Positions 23,381 to 33,154 of a stretch of 64,000 nucleotides of DNA are shown piece by piece (position 1 is the first letter of the stretch; each line of letters starts with the position of its first letter). Source of the DNA: Cubamyces lactineus (Eukaryota > Basidiomycota > Agaricomycetes > Polyporales > Polyporaceae); NCBI GenBank assembly GCA_022376465.1, contig JACDTU010000025.1, positions 1 through 64,000 on the forward strand, in the 5' to 3' direction. Made by a program: the position numbers and the translations under genes. The notes beneath the pieces were generated by a model that saw only the letters and a program-made list of their open reading frames with translations, was not told the origin of the DNA and searched no databases.

Positions 23381-24214
23381 GGTCGAGAACGACCTTCAGC
23401 GGAGGGGGAGCTGATGTTTGTTGAACTTCCAGGTTATCGGCTGTGCTGGACCGGGAATGTGGACCCTGTGGCTGTGGCGCCTACAACGCACACAGCATGG
23501 ACTTTGTTCCTTTTATGGACTGCTTAGCATACGTACTGTAGTTGGACATTTGGACATTCCCTCCATCTTTCCGTTGTGTTCTACACTGCTACGGATCCTT
23601 CCAGAGGGTTCTCTATCTATGATACCATATGTCGCGATACTCGCACCATCGTCTTACTCAGGATATGCTCAGCACTTACTCATCATACATAGGGATCACA
23701 TGCCTCCTTTCTTCGCTTACTCATGGCACTCCTCTCTCAGTATATGGAGGACATTCTTCGCCCCTGCTCTTCAGTCGTTCGCTCACAGACTGAAGAGTAA
23801 GTTTCCTTATTACCTATGGTTTATATGCAGTTACTTACTGAGTACTTGTAGCTTCTTTATGTCGCTTACAGGTACTTATACTATGCAATATAGTCGTTCG
23901 CTCACACACTGAAGACTTCTTTGTGTCGCTTACAGGTCGCTCCCAGCCTTCTAGGTTCAGAAGTTCGTCAATGTTATGAATGTACGATAGGTTGTTTACA
24001 AACTTTATGATTGGTTATGTACTTGTGCTATGTTTCCTGTATGATACAAATATGGTGGACTCTAGGACTGTAGCTACGGTTCTTTAGGACAGGAACGTTC
24101 TCGTCTCAGCTAGGACTTTCTAGCACTTACTATATACACCATATAGGGGTGCACAGTCACTTCTGCGCAGCCGCCCACAGTGCACAGCAGCACTGCCACA
24201 GTGGTACTAGGTTC
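23381..24214. other. Non-coding; possible degraded 3' LTR of the old gypsy
   Basis: No gene. After the purine run near 23400 the sequence could be an LTR, but no 5' copy is available for comparison. A direct repeat of about 24 bp (AGTCGTTCGCTCACA.ACTGAAGA) occurs near 23773 and again near 23892. Confidence 0.35.
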
Positions 24215-24485
24215 AACTAGCGCTGACTACGACGTACCAGAAAGTCCTTGAATACGCTAGAACATTCCTCTCTTTGGTCTCTGTACATGTATATAAGAGG
24301 CGACACCACAGAGCGACCCTCAGCTTTCAGTCTCTTCGCCAATGTTGAGCAGGGCTTGTTACGCAGTGAAAAGCCCCACTAGCTCACTTACCTGTAGAGC
24401 TCTGAATAGAGGCACACGTAGGGATTGAAGGTTAAGAGCGACTTGTTGTACTGCTCCTACAGAGCAGCCTTATATACATGTACAC

Positions 24486-25187
24486 TGCTACGCTCCGTGC
24501 TGTAACCCCGAAGTCCGAACCCCGAACCCCTGTACTCCGCTCCTTACTCCGTTACGTACTCCGTTCCTCCGTACTCCGCTCTTTCGTACCCCGTACCCCC
24601 GACTCCGTTCTCTGTACTCCACACTTTGTACTCCGTACTTCGGACTTCCCCTGACCCCATGACTTACATGTCTCAGATAACCCCTCATGGCGCTACCTAC
24701 ATGAGGCTTTTGCTTACAGAGCTATCTGTGTTATCTTACCCTTGGCAAGTTACTTTGTACTTTCGTTCTCCTCTTTCCTATCATGTACATCTCTTATTGT
24801 TTCTATCGGGTTTCTGACTTAGTATAAATACTGCCCTTCAATGTAGTAGCTACTCAGTTCGGAAATCTCGTTATCCCTCATTAACCTCGTTATACTGGTT
24901 CAACTCGTAGTCCGACACTCAACCCCGACCCCCTAGTCCGACCATCCTTCGTTCCCTTCCTACCACCCCCTTCGACCTAACCCCGTTCCCAAGTCTGACC
25001 TCCGTCCCGTCAAGTCCGTACTCCGTAGTCCGCAAATAGAGGACACCGAGTCGGAACCCGTGCGTTACTAATAGTTTCGCGAAAGTCCTCACCCCAGTGC
25101 TAGTCCGACCTCTGGTCGTACTCCGACCCCGAACTCCGTCCAAGTCCCGACCACCGGAGTTGTACTCTGGACGGCACGGTCCTAACA
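24486..25187 (+). repeat. 5' LTR of the young gypsy element
   Basis: 702 bp, TGCTACGCTCCG to CGGTCCTAACA; the first bases are TGCTA instead of the TGTTA seen in the other copies. Contains a clustered GTACTCCG-type repeat (about 24530-24650), a TATA box at 24823 and the self-priming motif at 24855. Confidence 0.93.
24823..24830 (+). promoter_or_regulatory. TATA box of the gypsy LTR
   Basis: TATAAATA, conserved in all four LTR copies in the window. It sits 32 bases upstream of CAGTTCGGAAAT (24855-24866), which would place the transcript start at or near that motif. Confidence 0.7.
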
Positions 25188-25189
25188 GT

Positions 25190-25201
25190 ATTTCCGAACT
25201 G
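25190..25201 (+). other. Primer-binding site, complementary to the transcript's own 5' end
   Basis: ATTTCCGAACTG begins two bases after the 5' LTR and is the exact reverse complement of CAGTTCGGAAAT at 24855-24866 in the LTR. In Tf1-type elements the first bases of the RNA fold back onto the primer site and prime minus-strand synthesis instead of a tRNA. The position of both partners fits that model. Confidence 0.75.
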
Positions 25202-25218
25202 ACCGGGTTTCACTCAAC

Positions 25219-26688
25219 ATGTCCACTCGAACCGTAGTCCGCACTCAGACTCAATCTCGTGCCTTAGAGCAAGAAGACCCTGCCGAGAACTGGAGTGGCT
25301 GGACAGCTCGCCGAGGCGACTCAGCGATGCAAGAAGAAGCTACTCCGAGCCACCGTGGGCAGTTCGCTCGAACAATCGTTGAAGTGTCCTCCGATGGGGA
25401 TGACGAAGGTGACCCGCCTCAGCCTTTGGTCATCTCTACTGCGACTGCCTCACAGGTACCCCGAGAGCCATCTCCGGGGAATCCGTTCTCCGAGGGTCAG
25501 CCTTCAGGTCCGAGCCGCGGGCCTCCAGGTCCGCCTAGTCCTCCAGGTCTGCCGGGCCCTCCAGGACCGCCAGGTCCTCCGGAGAACGACCCACAAGGAC
25601 CGGGAGACGACGACACTAGCTCAAGCTCGGACTCCTCCAACTCCGAAGACTGAGTTCAGTCGCAACTAGCGACCGCGATCTCTCTCATCGCGCGTACCCT
25701 CAAACGTACTACCACTCCAACTCTGGCCGTTACCCAACCTTCGAACAGCGAGCGGCACAATGTCCGCGAGCCGGACCAGTTCGACGGGTCCGACCCCAAC
25801 AAACTCCGGTCTTTCTTTACGCAGTTGGAACTTGTCTTCAAGGCCCGACCCCGAACATTCGACTCCGATGAGAAGAAGGTGACCTACGCCATCTCTTTCC
25901 TCAAGGGCACCGCGCTACAATGGTTCGAGCCCTACCTCCTCAAAGGTGACTCGGACAACCCCCCCATCTTCCTCACATCCTACGACCACTTCCAGGAGGA
26001 ACTCTGTGTGAACTTCGGCCCCTACGATGCCTCAGGAGCTGCGGAGCATGAGCTAATGAACCTCTGGATGGGCGACAACCAGCGGATAGCTAAGTACATC
26101 ACCCAGTTCACCCGCCTCGCTACTTAAGTCCGCTGGGGTAATGCTCCGCTCCGATACCAGTTGTACGACGGACTTCCGAACCGTCTCAAGGACCGCATCT
26201 CCGAGGTCAGCAAACCCGAGACCCTGGTGGCCCTCCGCGACCTCGCGCAGTCGATTGACAACCGCTACTGGGAGCGCAAGGCCAAGGTCTCGCGCGAGTC
26301 CGGACCTTCCAAGTCCGGCAGCAAGTCGGCCTCCGACTCCAAGTCCTCCAACTCCGGCAACAAGTCCGGAGGTAGCAACTCCGGACAGGCCTCCTCATCT
26401 AACCCGTCCAAATCTGGCAATTCCAGTACTTCGTCGAAGTCTCCTAAGACTCCGAAGACCCCGGCCAAGACGTACGCCGACAAGCTTGGTAAGGATGGAA
26501 AGCTCACCCCCGAGGAGTGTCAGCGCCGTTTCGCCAATAATCTCTGTCTCTTCTGCGGCGGAGCTGGTCACACTGCGAGTGCTTGTCCGAAGAAGACCTC
26601 GTCCGCAACTAAGGGTCGTGCTGCTCAAGCCAACCCCGCTCCTGCTGCGCCTGCTCCGGCCGCAGCTCCGAAGGAGACAAAAAATTAG
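25219..26688 (+). pseudogene. Gag polyprotein of the young gypsy element (two in-frame stops)
   Basis: One frame of 490 codons starting at ATG 25219, 31 bases after the LTR. The N-terminal third is acidic with a Gly-Pro-Pro-rich stretch (about 25500-25580) and a Ser/Asp cluster. The middle holds the conserved gag helices (FDGSDPNKLRSFFTQLELVF, then LKGTALQWFEPYL). The C-terminal part is Ser/Lys-rich and ends in a zinc knuckle, CLFCGGAGHTASAC (C-x2-C-x4-H-x4-C, about 26551), which packages RNA. TGA at 25651-25653 and TAA at 26125-26127 interrupt it; both could arise from CGA and CAA by C-to-T change. The frame ends with TAG at 26686 directly after a slippery heptamer. Confidence 0.85.
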
Positions 26689-26747
26689 TCCGCGGTCCTC
26701 CAAACTCCGTACCCCATGAGGACTGCGTTGACTCCTCTGTTACGGAG
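26679..26747 (+). promoter_or_regulatory. Candidate -1 programmed ribosomal frameshift signal at the gag-pol junction
   Basis: The last gag codons are ACA AAA AAT TAG, giving the slippery heptamer A_AAA_AAT (26679-26685) in the correct phase. A -1 slip continues as TTA GTC CGC, which is precisely the pol frame. Nine bases downstream, GTCCTC (26695-26700) pairs with GAGGAC (26718-26723), and the loop bases CTCCGTA (26705-26711) pair with TACGGAG (26741-26747), the geometry of an H-type pseudoknot. Because the element abounds in CTCCG/CGGAG words, the second stem may be coincidental. Confidence 0.65.
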
Positions 26748-29700
26748 ATTCTCGGGCTCAATGTGTCCGCTCCTTCCGACCCCCATGCACTCCTCCTCGA
26801 CTTGTACTCCGATCCTATCCCAACTCCGTTCCGCACCCTTATCGACTCCGGTTCCTCCCATTGTTTCATCAACTCCGATTTCGCGACTACGTATCAACTC
26901 CCAACCACCGCCGTAACCCCGCTCCGTCTACAGCTTTTTGACAGTACTTCTAACCACCTGATTACTTCGTTTACCACCCTGCCCATACATTTTCCGTCTG
27001 GAGAAGTTCTCAATATAGATTTCTATGTTACTCTGCTCGACAAGTCCGTGTCTGCCGTTCTGGGATACAGCTGGCTCTCCGCCTACAATCCGTTGATTGA
27101 CTGGAAGAAGCGCAGCATCCAATTCCGTTCCGCACCCCCACCACGTTCTGTTTCTGACACCATGGTACCCCTGCCAGCTCCGGCTAAGCGTACTCCGTCT
27201 ACTCCGGCTACTCCGGAACTACCGACTTCCCCTACTCCGACCTCTGTACCCCGGATCTCTCTGGTGAACGCTGCTGCTTTCGCTTGAGCTTGCAAACTCC
27301 CGGGGTACGCGAGTTATACCCTGAATCTGTCTACTCCGGACTTGGCTACTGCACGGAGTTCATCCATCTCCGACTCTCCCCTGGACCTCACCAGAGTTCC
27401 GGAGGAGTACCACGAGTTTGCAGATGTCTTCAGCAAGACCAAGGCCGACATCCTACCGGAGCACCGCCCATACGACCTAAAGATCGATCTGGAAGAAGGG
27501 GCTACTCCGCCACTCGGACCTATCTATTCCCTCTCAAAACTCGAGCTCAACATACTTCGGGAGTACATCAACGAGAACCTCTGATTGGGGTTCATACGTC
27601 CGTCCAATTCTCCCTGCAGAGCTCCCGTCCTCTTCGTCAAGAAGAAGGACGGATCTCTTCGCCTTTGCGTGGACTACCGGGGCTTGAATAAGATCACCCA
27701 GAAGGACAGCTACCCCCTTCCTCTCGTCTCGGACTTGCTGGACGCGCCTCGGAAGGCCCGAATCTATACCAAAATCGACCTCCACCATGCCTACAACCTA
27801 GTCCGCATAGCTCCTGGAGATGAGTGGAAGACCGCGTTTCGAACCCGCTACGGGTCTTTCAAATGGTTAGTCATGCCGTTCGGACTTTCTAACGCGCCCG
27901 CTGCCTTCCAACGGTTTGTCAATGACATCTTCGCGGACATGCTCGATGTGTGCATCATTGTCTACCTCGACGACATCCTCATCTACTCCGACAACCCCGA
28001 GCAACACCGCAAGCACATCAAAGAGGTACTCCGGCGACTCCGCAAGCACCGGCTTTATGCCCGTGCTGACAAATGCAAGTTCCACACCGACTCTGTCGAG
28101 TACCTCGGGTACATTCTCTCTCCCACCGGACTTACCATGGCGGAGTCGAAGGTTAAGGCGATCTCGGACTGGCCCGAACCCTGGAAGGTCTGCGACATAC
28201 AGTCGTTCCTGGGGTTCGCAAACTTCTATCGACGGTTTATTCCAAACTACTCCGAGATCGTACTACCGCTGACCCGCTTGACCCGCAAGTCCGTGCCCTG
28301 GCACTTCTCCAAGGAATGTTGGAGTTCGTTTAACGCTCTCAAGAAGGCGTTCACGACAGCTCCGGTACTACACCACTGGATGCCCGACCGACCCCTCACT
28401 GTCGAAACCGACGCCTCAGACTATGTCATTGCCGGCATTCTCTCCCTTACCACTGAGTCCGGTGAACTCCACCCCATCGCTTTCCACTCCCGCACCTTGA
28501 CCGGCGCGGAGTTGAACTACGACACTCACGACAAGGAACTCCTCGCGATCTTTGAATGCTTCAAGACCTGGCGGCACTACCTCGAAGGTTCGGCAACTCC
28601 GATCGATGTTGTCACGGACCACAAGAACTTGGTATACTTTGCGACTACGAAGTTACTAACTCGCCGCCAAGCCCGATGGTCGGAGTTCCTCTCGCAGTTC
28701 AACCTCGTAGTCCGGTTTTGGCCAGGTAAGCTTGGAGCGAAGCCCGACGCACTGACACGCCGTTGGGACGTCTACCCAAAAGAGGGGGGCAGTGACTACT
28801 CCGTCGTCAACCCGCACAACTACCGACCGGTCTTCACCCAGGAGCAGCTCGCCACATCCCTCCGGGCTTCCTACCTCTGACCCCCCGTACTCCGGGCTTC
28901 CTACCTCTGACCCCCCGTACTCCGAGCTTCCTTCGTCCTCGACGCTGAACAACTCCTCTCGGACATCAAGTCCGCCCAAGCAACCCCGACTCCTGACCCC
29001 GAACTATCTGCCGCACTCAAGCTCACCTCCGGAGGCAACTCCCGATGGTCCCGCGATGAAGACGGGCTACTCCGACTCTCAGGTCGAGTCTATGTCCCGA
29101 ACTCCGGCGACCTCCGCCTCCATGTACTCCGAGCTTGTCACGATCATCCTACTGCCGGACACTGGGGACAGAACAAGACGCAAGCCCTGGTCCTGCGGGA
29201 CTACGCCTGGCCCAGACTCCGACTCTTTGTCCGGGACTACTATAAGTCCTGTACTACCTGTGCGCGAGCTAAAGTCCCCCGGCATCTCCCCTACGGTACT
29301 TTGAAGCAACTCCCGATCCCCGAGCGACCCTGGAACTCCATCTCCATGGACCTCATCGAGCAACTCCCGAACTCCGCCGGCTACACCACGATCCTGGTGG
29401 TAGTCGACAGGCTCACTAAGCAAGGTATATTCATCCCTACCCACGACACGCTTACAGCCTCGGAGCTAGCGGACTTGTTCGTACTCCATGTGTTCTCCAA
29501 GCACGGAGTTCCCTCGCACGTTACCTCCGACCGGGGCTTGGAGTTCATCTCACACTTCTTCCGCTCCCTCGGCAAGGCCCTCGACATGCGCCTTCACTTC
29601 ACCTCCGGTTACCACCCGGAAGGCGACGGTCAAACTGAGCGGGTTAACCAGACCCTTGAGCAGTACCTCCGGATCTACTCGAACTACCAGCAGGACAACT

Positions 29701-30441
29701 GGTCCCAACTCCTTCCCTTGGCGGAGTTCACGTACAACAATGCCCCGTCCGCAACTACCAGTATATCACCGTTCTTCGCGAACAAGGGCTACAACCCCAC
29801 CATCTCCGTCTACCCCGAGCGGGACCTCACCTCCACTCAAGCTCGCGACTACGCTGTCGACCTCGACGAACTTCACACCCAACTCCGACAGCAGATCTCC
29901 GAAGCCCAGGCCCGATACCAAGTGCAGGCGGACAAGCACCGTCTACCGGCGCCGGACTTCAAGGTCGGAGATCAGGTCTATGTCCGAGCTCAGCACATCC
30001 GGACTACACGTCCCTCCAAAAAGTTGTCCGAGAAGTTCTTAGGTCCGTTCACTATCATCGCACAGGTCGGAACTCACTCCTTCACCCTCCGACTACCGGA
30101 CTCTATGCACGCGGTACACCCTGTTTTCCATGTCTCGCAACTCGAGCCTGCAACTCCGAACACTATCCCTGGCCGCATCCAAACTCTGCCACCTCCGATC
30201 CTGGTGGACAGTGGTGGACGGAGAACCGGAGTACGAGATTTCGGAGATCCTCGACTCCAAGATTGACCGCCGGCGTCGGAGTTGTCAACTCCTGTACCTA
30301 GTCCGATGGGCAGGCTACGAGGGTACGGACAAAGAAACTTCGTGGATCTTAGCCACGGAGCTCGGACATGCCCAGGAGTTAGTCTCGGACTTCCACTCCG
30401 CTTACCCCGACAAACCCGGACCTCTAGCTAAGTTGTCTTGA
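26685..30441 (+). pseudogene. Pol polyprotein of the young gypsy element (stops and a 10-bp insertion)
   Basis: Reads in the -1 frame relative to gag. Protease with LIDSGSSHCF (about 26847). RT from about 27400 with KKDGSLRLCVDYRGLN and catalytic IVYLDDILIY (about 27958). RNase H with VETDASDYVIAG (about 28397). Integrase HHCC finger (HDHPTAGH..CTTCARAK, about 29130-29270). Core residues in SMDLIEQLP, TSDRGLEF and GQTERVNQ. The GPFTII..HPVFHVSQLEP module (about 30040-30150) precedes a chromodomain (YLVRWAGYEGTDKETSW, about 30294). Breaks: TGA at 27285 and 27582; a 30-bp tandem duplication at about 28858-28925 that carries TGA twice; and a 10-bp insertion AGTGGTGGAC near 30205 that throws the chromodomain out of frame (read as a separate frame to 30441). 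Confidence 0.9.
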
Positions 30442-30546
30442 GAGTTCACACCGGTATTTCTCACCTCCACCGTTTTCATTCAACCCCGCGCTCAGACTAC
30501 AAGATACTAGCTAAGATGTCCGAAGTCCGAAGTCCGTACTCCCGCA

Positions 30547-32020
30547 CTACTCCGCAGTGTCCATGTCCGCAGGTCCCTCCAGACCTTTCCCCTCCTTCGC
30601 ACCCTCGCCCTGCTCCTCCTCCACCTCACCGGACTTGCCCCGCGCGGACTTGTCCAACCCCGACCCATTTTCCTCCTCCTCCCAGTCCGACCCAGCTACC
30701 CCTGCCCGCTCCAGTGTGTCCGTGATCGCGTCCTCCTTGTCCTGCGAGGTGATCTCGAGGATCTCCCGCAGCATAGTCCCGAACTCTGTCGCAAGTTCGG
30801 ACTTCACTGCCTCGCGGACGGCCTCACCGATCACGGCCTTCAACTCCTTCCGCACGATCTTGGCGATGGCATCGCCAAGACCCCGGACCTCCTCCCGCAT
30901 CATCTCCTCCCGCTGCTCCTCCTCGTCGACCAGCAGGTTGATGACCCGCCCCGCAGTGCGCCGGTTGTGCTGCACTGCGACAAGCAGGCGCTCGAGGAGC
31001 TCCCGGTCGGAGAGTTTCTCCAGGTCGTCGGACCACCGGAGGTCGGACTTCCCAACCTCCGGAAGTCCGGAGCTTGCGGACATCCGGGGGCCTGTTGACG
31101 AGCCCGCAATGCTCGGGCCTCGGGCTACGACCATGCATGCTGGTGGGTTAACTCCGGGCGGTGCGACAAAAGTCCACTGGACCTCACCTGGTTGGAGCGG
31201 CTTCTCCGCCGCCTTCTCCGCCGCCTTCTCCTTCTCCTTCTCCTTCTCCTTCTCCTTCCCCTTGCCCTTCTCCGCCCACACCTTCTCCGAACTCCGTACT
31301 CCAGAGGGCACGGGGGCCTCAAACCCGTCGTCGTCGTCAACAATGGGGGCGGACTTGACCTTCTTGTGCTGCGGGCTTGGGGCCTCCTCTTTGCACGCGA
31401 TTCGGGCCTGGATGTCCACGGGCAACCTGCGAGCCCCGACGCACGCGCGCGACCGGGCCTTCTGGCACTGGACGCAGCTTGACGTCCGCTTGCCAGCGCG
31501 GAACCGGCATGCGATCTGCTTGGCCACGCACTGATCGCACTTCGTCCTGTAAACTCAGTGTTAGTCCGAACCCCGTACTCCGTACCCCGACCGGACTTAC
31601 CACGGGACGAGCAACTCCGCGTCATCCTCCTCCTCCTCCGACTCCGGCTCCTCGTCCTCCGCGGGACACTTGCTTCCCCATGCGGAAGTCCCGGCCTTCG
31701 CGAGGGCAGCCTGGTGGATCAGCGCCGCTGCCTTTTGCGCGGCCTCGTACTCTGCGCGCTCCTTCTCCTCCCACGCTCGCTCCTCCTCCCGCGCTCGCTC
31801 CTCCTCCCGTGCTCGCTCCTCCTCCCGCGCTCACTCCTCCTCCCGCGCTCGCTCCTCCTCCGCCCTTTGCGCCCTACAAACCACCGTTAGTCCATACCCC
31901 GAACTCCGACAACTGCGGTACTTACGCCTCGGCTGCTGCGGCCTCCTCCGCCGCCGCCTTCATCCGGAGTTGCGCCAAGTGCGCCTCCAAGGCTTGGATG
32001 TTGTCGAGGGTACTGGACAT
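30547..32020 (-). CDS. Antisense gene inside the gypsy element: Cys-cluster, coiled-coil protein
   Basis: Three exons on the opposite strand to gag-pol. Exon 1 (32020-31926) starts MSSTLDNIQALEAHL and ends at a GTAAG donor. Exon 2 (from about 31873) has an 18-bp minisatellite coding EEERAR repeats, then AALIHQAALAKAG and an acidic stretch, ending at another GTAAG donor (about 31599). Exon 3 joins in frame to give KCDQCVAKQIACRF and CVQCQKARSRAC, a double Cys cluster reminiscent of fungal zinc-binding modules. It continues with a KEKEKE tract, a long helical region (ELLERLLVAVQHNRRTAGRV, GLGDAIAKIVRKELKAVIGE) and an acidic tail ending at TAG 30547. Exon 3 is fully open. Exon 2 holds one TGA (31833-31831) where sister repeats read CGA, and its phase with exon 1 is off by one. 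Function unknown; nucleic-acid binding or silencing control is only a guess. Confidence 0.7.
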
Positions 32021-32087
32021 TGCTGGTGGTGGTGGTGGTAGTGGTGGGAGACAGAGAGTGAGGAAGAACTGGCTAAGTCACCCCCGT

Positions 32088-32095
32088 CTTATATA
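32088..32095 (-). promoter_or_regulatory. TATA box for the antisense gene
   Basis: TATATAAG on the minus strand, about 70 bases upstream of the ATG at 32020 and inside the element rather than in the LTR. It suggests an independent promoter firing toward pol. Confidence 0.5.
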
Positions 32096-32219
32096 CACCT
32101 TTCCTCATCGATTCTGACCCTGCCCCGATTCTTCATCTCCGTTCCCTGGACTTATCAGATTACCTTTTTTGGACAGACTTCTATTTCCTTTCACCATAGG
32201 CCCTCAAGGGTTCAGGCCT

Positions 32220-32229
32220 AGGGGGGAGG
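32220..32229 (+). other. Polypurine tract of the young gypsy element
   Basis: AGGGGGGAGG three bases before the 3' LTR (32233), the expected plus-strand primer position. Confidence 0.75.
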
Positions 32230-32232
32230 CAC

Positions 32233-32935
32233 TGTTACGCTCCGTGCTGTAACCCCAAAGTCCGATCCCCGAACCCCTGTACTCCGCTCCTTACTCCGTT
32301 ACGTACTCCGTTCCTCCGTACTCCGCTCTTTCGTACCCCGTACCCCCGACTCCGTTCTCTGTACTCCACACTTTGTACTCCGTACTTCGGACTTCCCCTG
32401 ACCCCATGACTTACATGTCTCAGATAACCCCTCATGACGCTACCTACATGAGGCTTTTGCTTACAGAGCTATCTGTGTTATCTTACCCTTGGCAAGTTAC
32501 TTCGTACTTTCGTTCTCCTCTTTCCTATCATGTACATCTCTTATTGTTTCTATCGGGTTTCTGACTTAGTATAAATACTGCCCTTCAATGTAGTAGCTAC
32601 TCAGTTCGGAAATCTCGTTATCCCTCATTAACCTCGTTATACTGGTTCAACTCGTAGTCCGACACTCAACCCCGACCCCCTAGTCCGACCATCCTTCGTT
32701 CCCTTCCTACCACCCCCTTCGACCTAACCCCGTTCCCAAGTCTGACCTCCGTCCCGTCAAGTCCGTACTCCGTAGTCCGCAAATAGAGGACACCGAGTCG
32801 GAACCAGTGCGTTACTAATAGTTTCGCGAAAGTCCTCACCCCAGTGCTAGTCCGACCTCCGGTCGTACTCCGACCCCAAACTCCATCCAAGTCCCGACCA
32901 CCAGAGTTGTAACCCCGGACAGCACGGTCCTAACA
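32233..32935 (+). repeat. 3' LTR of the young gypsy element
   Basis: 703 bp, TGTTACGCTCCG to CGGTCCTAACA. It differs from the 5' LTR at roughly a dozen places by eye, mostly C/T and G/A changes, plus a small length difference near the end. Confidence 0.93.
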
Positions 32936-33154
32936 TACACAGAGGCTATGATGTAATACTGTATAGTACGATGTCATACTACGTAGTACCTCAGCCACAG
33001 TATCCGGAACTTTCTCTAGGAGACTGGTAGCCTCGTGTCCATTCCCGCTTACTAGCCTGCTATTAGTCAGTGCCTAATGCGCATCTAGTTCAACACTCCC
33101 CCTCGCTAAGCACCACAGTAGTGTGCGCGAGCGCGCAGGCTGAATGTAGCGGAT

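Larger units (their letters stand above)
24486..32935 (+). mobile_element. Full-length Ty3/gypsy chromovirus with an antisense gene, TSD TACAC
   Basis: 8450 bp, bounded by the 5-bp duplication TACAC (24481-24485 and 32936-32940) inside the copia LTR. It has a 5' LTR 24486-25187 and a 3' LTR 32233-32935, about 98% identical by eye, a self-complementary primer site, gag, a -1-frame pol with protease, RT, RNase H, integrase and a chromodomain, an antisense three-exon gene, and a polypurine tract. Protein layout and chromodomain place it among fungal chromoviruses. The coding regions contain several stops and two small insertions, so this copy is not autonomous. LTRs and interior are strikingly rich in ACTCCG/TCCGGA words. 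Confidence 0.95.

Noticed and set aside
25500..25580. Collagen-like Gly-Pro-Pro repeats
   Set aside because: Lie within the gag frame and extend for only a few triplets; a disordered gag linker, not a collagen gene.
30557..31534. 325-codon plus-strand open frame opposite the antisense gene
   Set aside because: Ser/Pro low complexity created by the complementary strand of an acidic, Lys/Glu-rich gene; the minus strand has the Cys clusters, helices, splice sites and TATA box.
31783..31870. Tandem 18-bp repeat that could be mistaken for a CRISPR-like array
   Set aside because: Contiguous minisatellite with no spacers; it encodes EEERAR repeats in exon 2 of the antisense gene.
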